This document shows, one piece after another, positions 62,587 to 64,000 of a stretch of 64,000 bases of DNA. The stretch is taken from NCBI RefSeq assembly GCF_001510645.1, contig NZ_LMVB01000004.1, positions 137,048 through 201,047 on the forward strand. Reading direction: 5' to 3'. The notes under the pieces were generated by a model. It did no database searches. It was not told the DNA's origin and was given only the letters and a program-made list of their open reading frames with translations. Positions within the stretch are counted from its first letter, which is position 1; every line of letters begins with the position of its first letter. Source of the stretch: Paenibacillus sp. FJAT-29882 (lineage in GTDB: Bacteria; Bacillota; Bacilli; Bacillales; DSM-1321). The position numbers and the translations under genes are program-made.

Positions 62587-63154
62587 ATTTATTTTCGTGT
62601 TGAAGACCTATTGGAAGTCAGCTCTCTTTCGAGCCTGTCATGGTTTTGCCAGAGTTGGCGACAGTATCCGTCCAGTTATACAGCTTCCTGTTTTCCTGTT
62701 ACCTTTCGGTGTGACGGCTTTTGCTTTCTCCAATATCCCATACCCTCTGCCACATCGATTAGTTTTGCAACCTCTCTACTGTTGATACAGATGACATAGG
62801 GCTTACCAAGTTCCACATTCCACAGGTGCAACAGGGTTAGGTGGGTTCTTTACTCCGGGTAAGATGTGGGACACAGCACAGTAGCATTATGAGTCTACTT
62901 TTCCTCTTACCAATACCCAAGCGATACTATGCATTATCTCGAGCTAATTGTAACGAAGCTTACAAACCTTCACTTTCGTTCACCATATCTGTCTTCTCCT
63001 AGCAGTATTCTGGACCATGCACTTGTCCTCTGTTTCCTCATTTCCTCATGCAATCTACAAACTCGTTACCAAGCATGCAGTTTCGGATGGAGATCATCTT
63101 TGTGTCTAAATGAGTAGCGCAAGCTACACTGTGTGAATGCGACTTCTTGTCGCA
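62587..63154 (-). ncRNA. Group II intron RNA domains I-III
   Basis: The 570 bases upstream of the maturase gene are the 5' ribozyme part. Plus-strand open frames in this stretch are shadows of the structured RNA. Confidence 0.7.
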
Positions 63155-63185
63155 CCATAAAGTCAATTTTCGGAACTTCCGAACT

Positions 63186-63365
63186 ATAAAACCCCTTGGC
63201 GCTCAAGGGGTTCCGAATGGTCCATTTTTATCGTTTATACATGTTTTTATACATGGTTGATGAATCAACATTTTCGGCTTCTGAAGAAGCCTGGTAGCTG
63301 TATAAAAAAGGGGTGTTTTATGCAAATTCTTCTTTCACTAAACCAGCCCCCGTTAGTTGTAGAAT
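63186..63365. repeat. Hairpins and dispersed repeat fragments
   Basis: ACCCCTTG-GCGCT-CAAGGGGT hairpin (63191-63212), a TATACATG duplication (63236-63256), and ACCAGCCCCCGTTAGTTG at 63343. No gene supported. Confidence 0.55.
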
Positions 63366-63376
63366 TTTGTTACCAA

Positions 63377-63667
63377 TTAAGCCTCAAAATAAACGCTTAG
63401 AAAAAGTCCAATTATGAATATCGAAACAAAAAAAGAAACCACAGAAATTAGAACTTTAACTGTTTTGGAAATATCGTTAAACCTAATAAATACATCACTA
63501 GCTAGTCCCAAATAAGACCCCATAATTATTATAAGAATTATAGCCCTTGCAATATCCGAATTACTGAAGTCGCTAAACGGTTTACGAAGGTTATCCCCAT
63601 AGAAAAAACATAATCCTATAATAGTGTGTATGAAAAAAAAATATAAGAAAAATCTTATGTACCTCAA
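63377..63667 (-). CDS. Small membrane protein
   Basis: A 96-residue protein with three membrane segments: FFLYFFFIHTIIGLCFFYG, AIILIIIMGSYLGLASDVFI and a C-terminal one. Ribosome site AGGAGG a few bases before the ATG. No family recognised. Confidence 0.55.
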   Translation of the reverse strand: MRYIRFFLYFFFIHTIIGLCFFYGDNLRKPFSDFSNSDIARAIILIIIMGSYLGLASDVFIRFNDISKTVKVLISVVSFFVSIFIIGLFLSVYFEA

Positions 63668-63785
63668 AACTTAAAATCCTCCTTGTAACTTTTTAATTAA
63701 ATTGCTTCTTTAGGGGTTTTCCTGAATGTATGATATTGCATAGCTTCGTACATTGACTGTGATTTAGCCACGATATTTGACCTTA

Positions 63786-63862
63786 TAGGCAATAAAAAAA
63801 GATCTTTCAATAGAAGAATCCTTTTATACTTTCTTATTCCACTTAAGCACCCATTAACGCAA
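63786..63862. repeat. Dispersed repeat unit
   Basis: TTATAGGCAATAAAAAAAGATCTTTC hairpin (arms partly decayed), then TTCCACTTAAGCACCCATTAACG. Fourth full copy of the unit also seen at 17884, 55868 and 60188. Confidence 0.65.
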
Positions 63863-63886
63863 GAAGAACCATTTTTATTTACTGGT

Positions 63887-64000
63887 TAACCCTTTCCCAA
63901 CAACTGTTTTTTTATCCAAACCAACAAAAACTACTAGGTTTCCAGTGGTATCAGTCTCAGTGTTATTAAAAGTAACAGAATATACTTGGTCTTTGGCATA
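63887..64000 (-). CDS. C-terminal end of an unknown gene (partial)
   Basis: The minus strand is open from the window edge for about 37 codons (YAKDQVYSVTFNNTETDTTG, then NLVVFVGLDKKTVVG) and stops near 63887. Strand-rich, as in small exported or lipoprotein domains. The start lies outside the window. Confidence 0.45.

Larger units (their letters stand above)
60798..63155 (-). mobile_element. Group II intron (bacterial class B type), 2358 bp
   Basis: On the minus strand it begins GTGCGACAAGAAGTCGC (63155 downward), a classic 5' end, carries a maturase gene, and ends with domain V (GAGCCGTATGATAGGAAACT...GTACGGTTC at 60839-60872), domain VI and CTTACCCGAC at 60798. Exact ends are supported by the exon join: AGTTAA (to 60797) plus CATAAAGT (from 63156) recreates the uninterrupted copy at 60150-60175. 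It is inserted in a dispersed repeat, not in a gene. All parts look intact. Confidence 0.92.

Noticed and set aside
1..64000. tRNA or rRNA genes
   Set aside because: No cloverleaf with the GGTTCGAATCC-type T-arm and no rRNA-like segment was seen on either strand.

Overview
The window is low-GC DNA from a spore-forming Bacillaceae-type Firmicute. The evidence is a SigH-like sigma factor at the left edge, a WapA/RHS toxin, strong AAGGAGG ribosome sites, TTG/GTG starts and intrinsic terminators. It looks like a large conjugative plasmid or integrated plasmid-like element rather than core chromosome: it holds a Gram-positive type IV secretion cluster, its own sliding clamp and clamp loader, DNA methyltransferases and many decayed mobile fragments. 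The species cannot be named from sequence alone.

Left arm (1-19.5 kb): partial SigH-like gene, IS1595-family remnant, WapA-like polymorphic toxin with a downstream immunity candidate, a RES-domain gene bounded by two inverted recombinase-type sites, a frameshifted small gene, a tyrosine recombinase, a TraX-like membrane protein, a Rad52-like annealing protein operon, a HEPN-motif protein and a SIR2-domain protein. These are cargo and probable conflict or defence genes.

Centre-left (20-36 kb, minus strand): type IV secretion/conjugation operon in the order VirB2-like pilin, PrgI (VirB3-like), VirB4 N-terminal-like protein, VirB4 ATPase, two VirB6-like polytopic proteins (one with 138-bp tandem repeats), CwlT-like two-domain wall hydrolase, M23 peptidase-like protein, lipoprotein and two small membrane proteins.

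Centre (36-54 kb, mostly minus strand): plasmid replication and DNA metabolism. A beta-clamp-like protein, delta-prime and gamma/tau clamp-loader subunits, a 5'-3' exonuclease, a C5 and an N6 DNA methyltransferase and many small proteins lie here. Within the same transcription units is a complete ubiquitin-like set related to PRTRC cassettes: a beta-grasp modifier candidate with an internal Gly-Gly, a JAMM peptidase, a ThiF/E1-like enzyme and an E2-like protein. Modifier, JAMM, E1, gamma/tau and delta-prime genes form one operon. At least seven transcription units in this half start with the same kind of 5' leader: a small hairpin (CCC-AYGC-GGG with an A/A mismatch and a compensating outer stem), then an intrinsic terminator, then CTTTTTTAAGGAG before the start codon. 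I regard the ubiquitin-like/clamp-loader operon and this leader-RNA regulon as the two main discoveries.

Right arm (54-64 kb): small plus-strand genes including a zinc ribbon, several unrelated orphan genes, a YolD-like protein, a P-loop ATPase, a broken resolvase, a B-type group II intron whose ends can be fixed because an empty copy of its target repeat lies nearby, and many copies of a dispersed palindromic repeat ending in CCCGTTAGTT.
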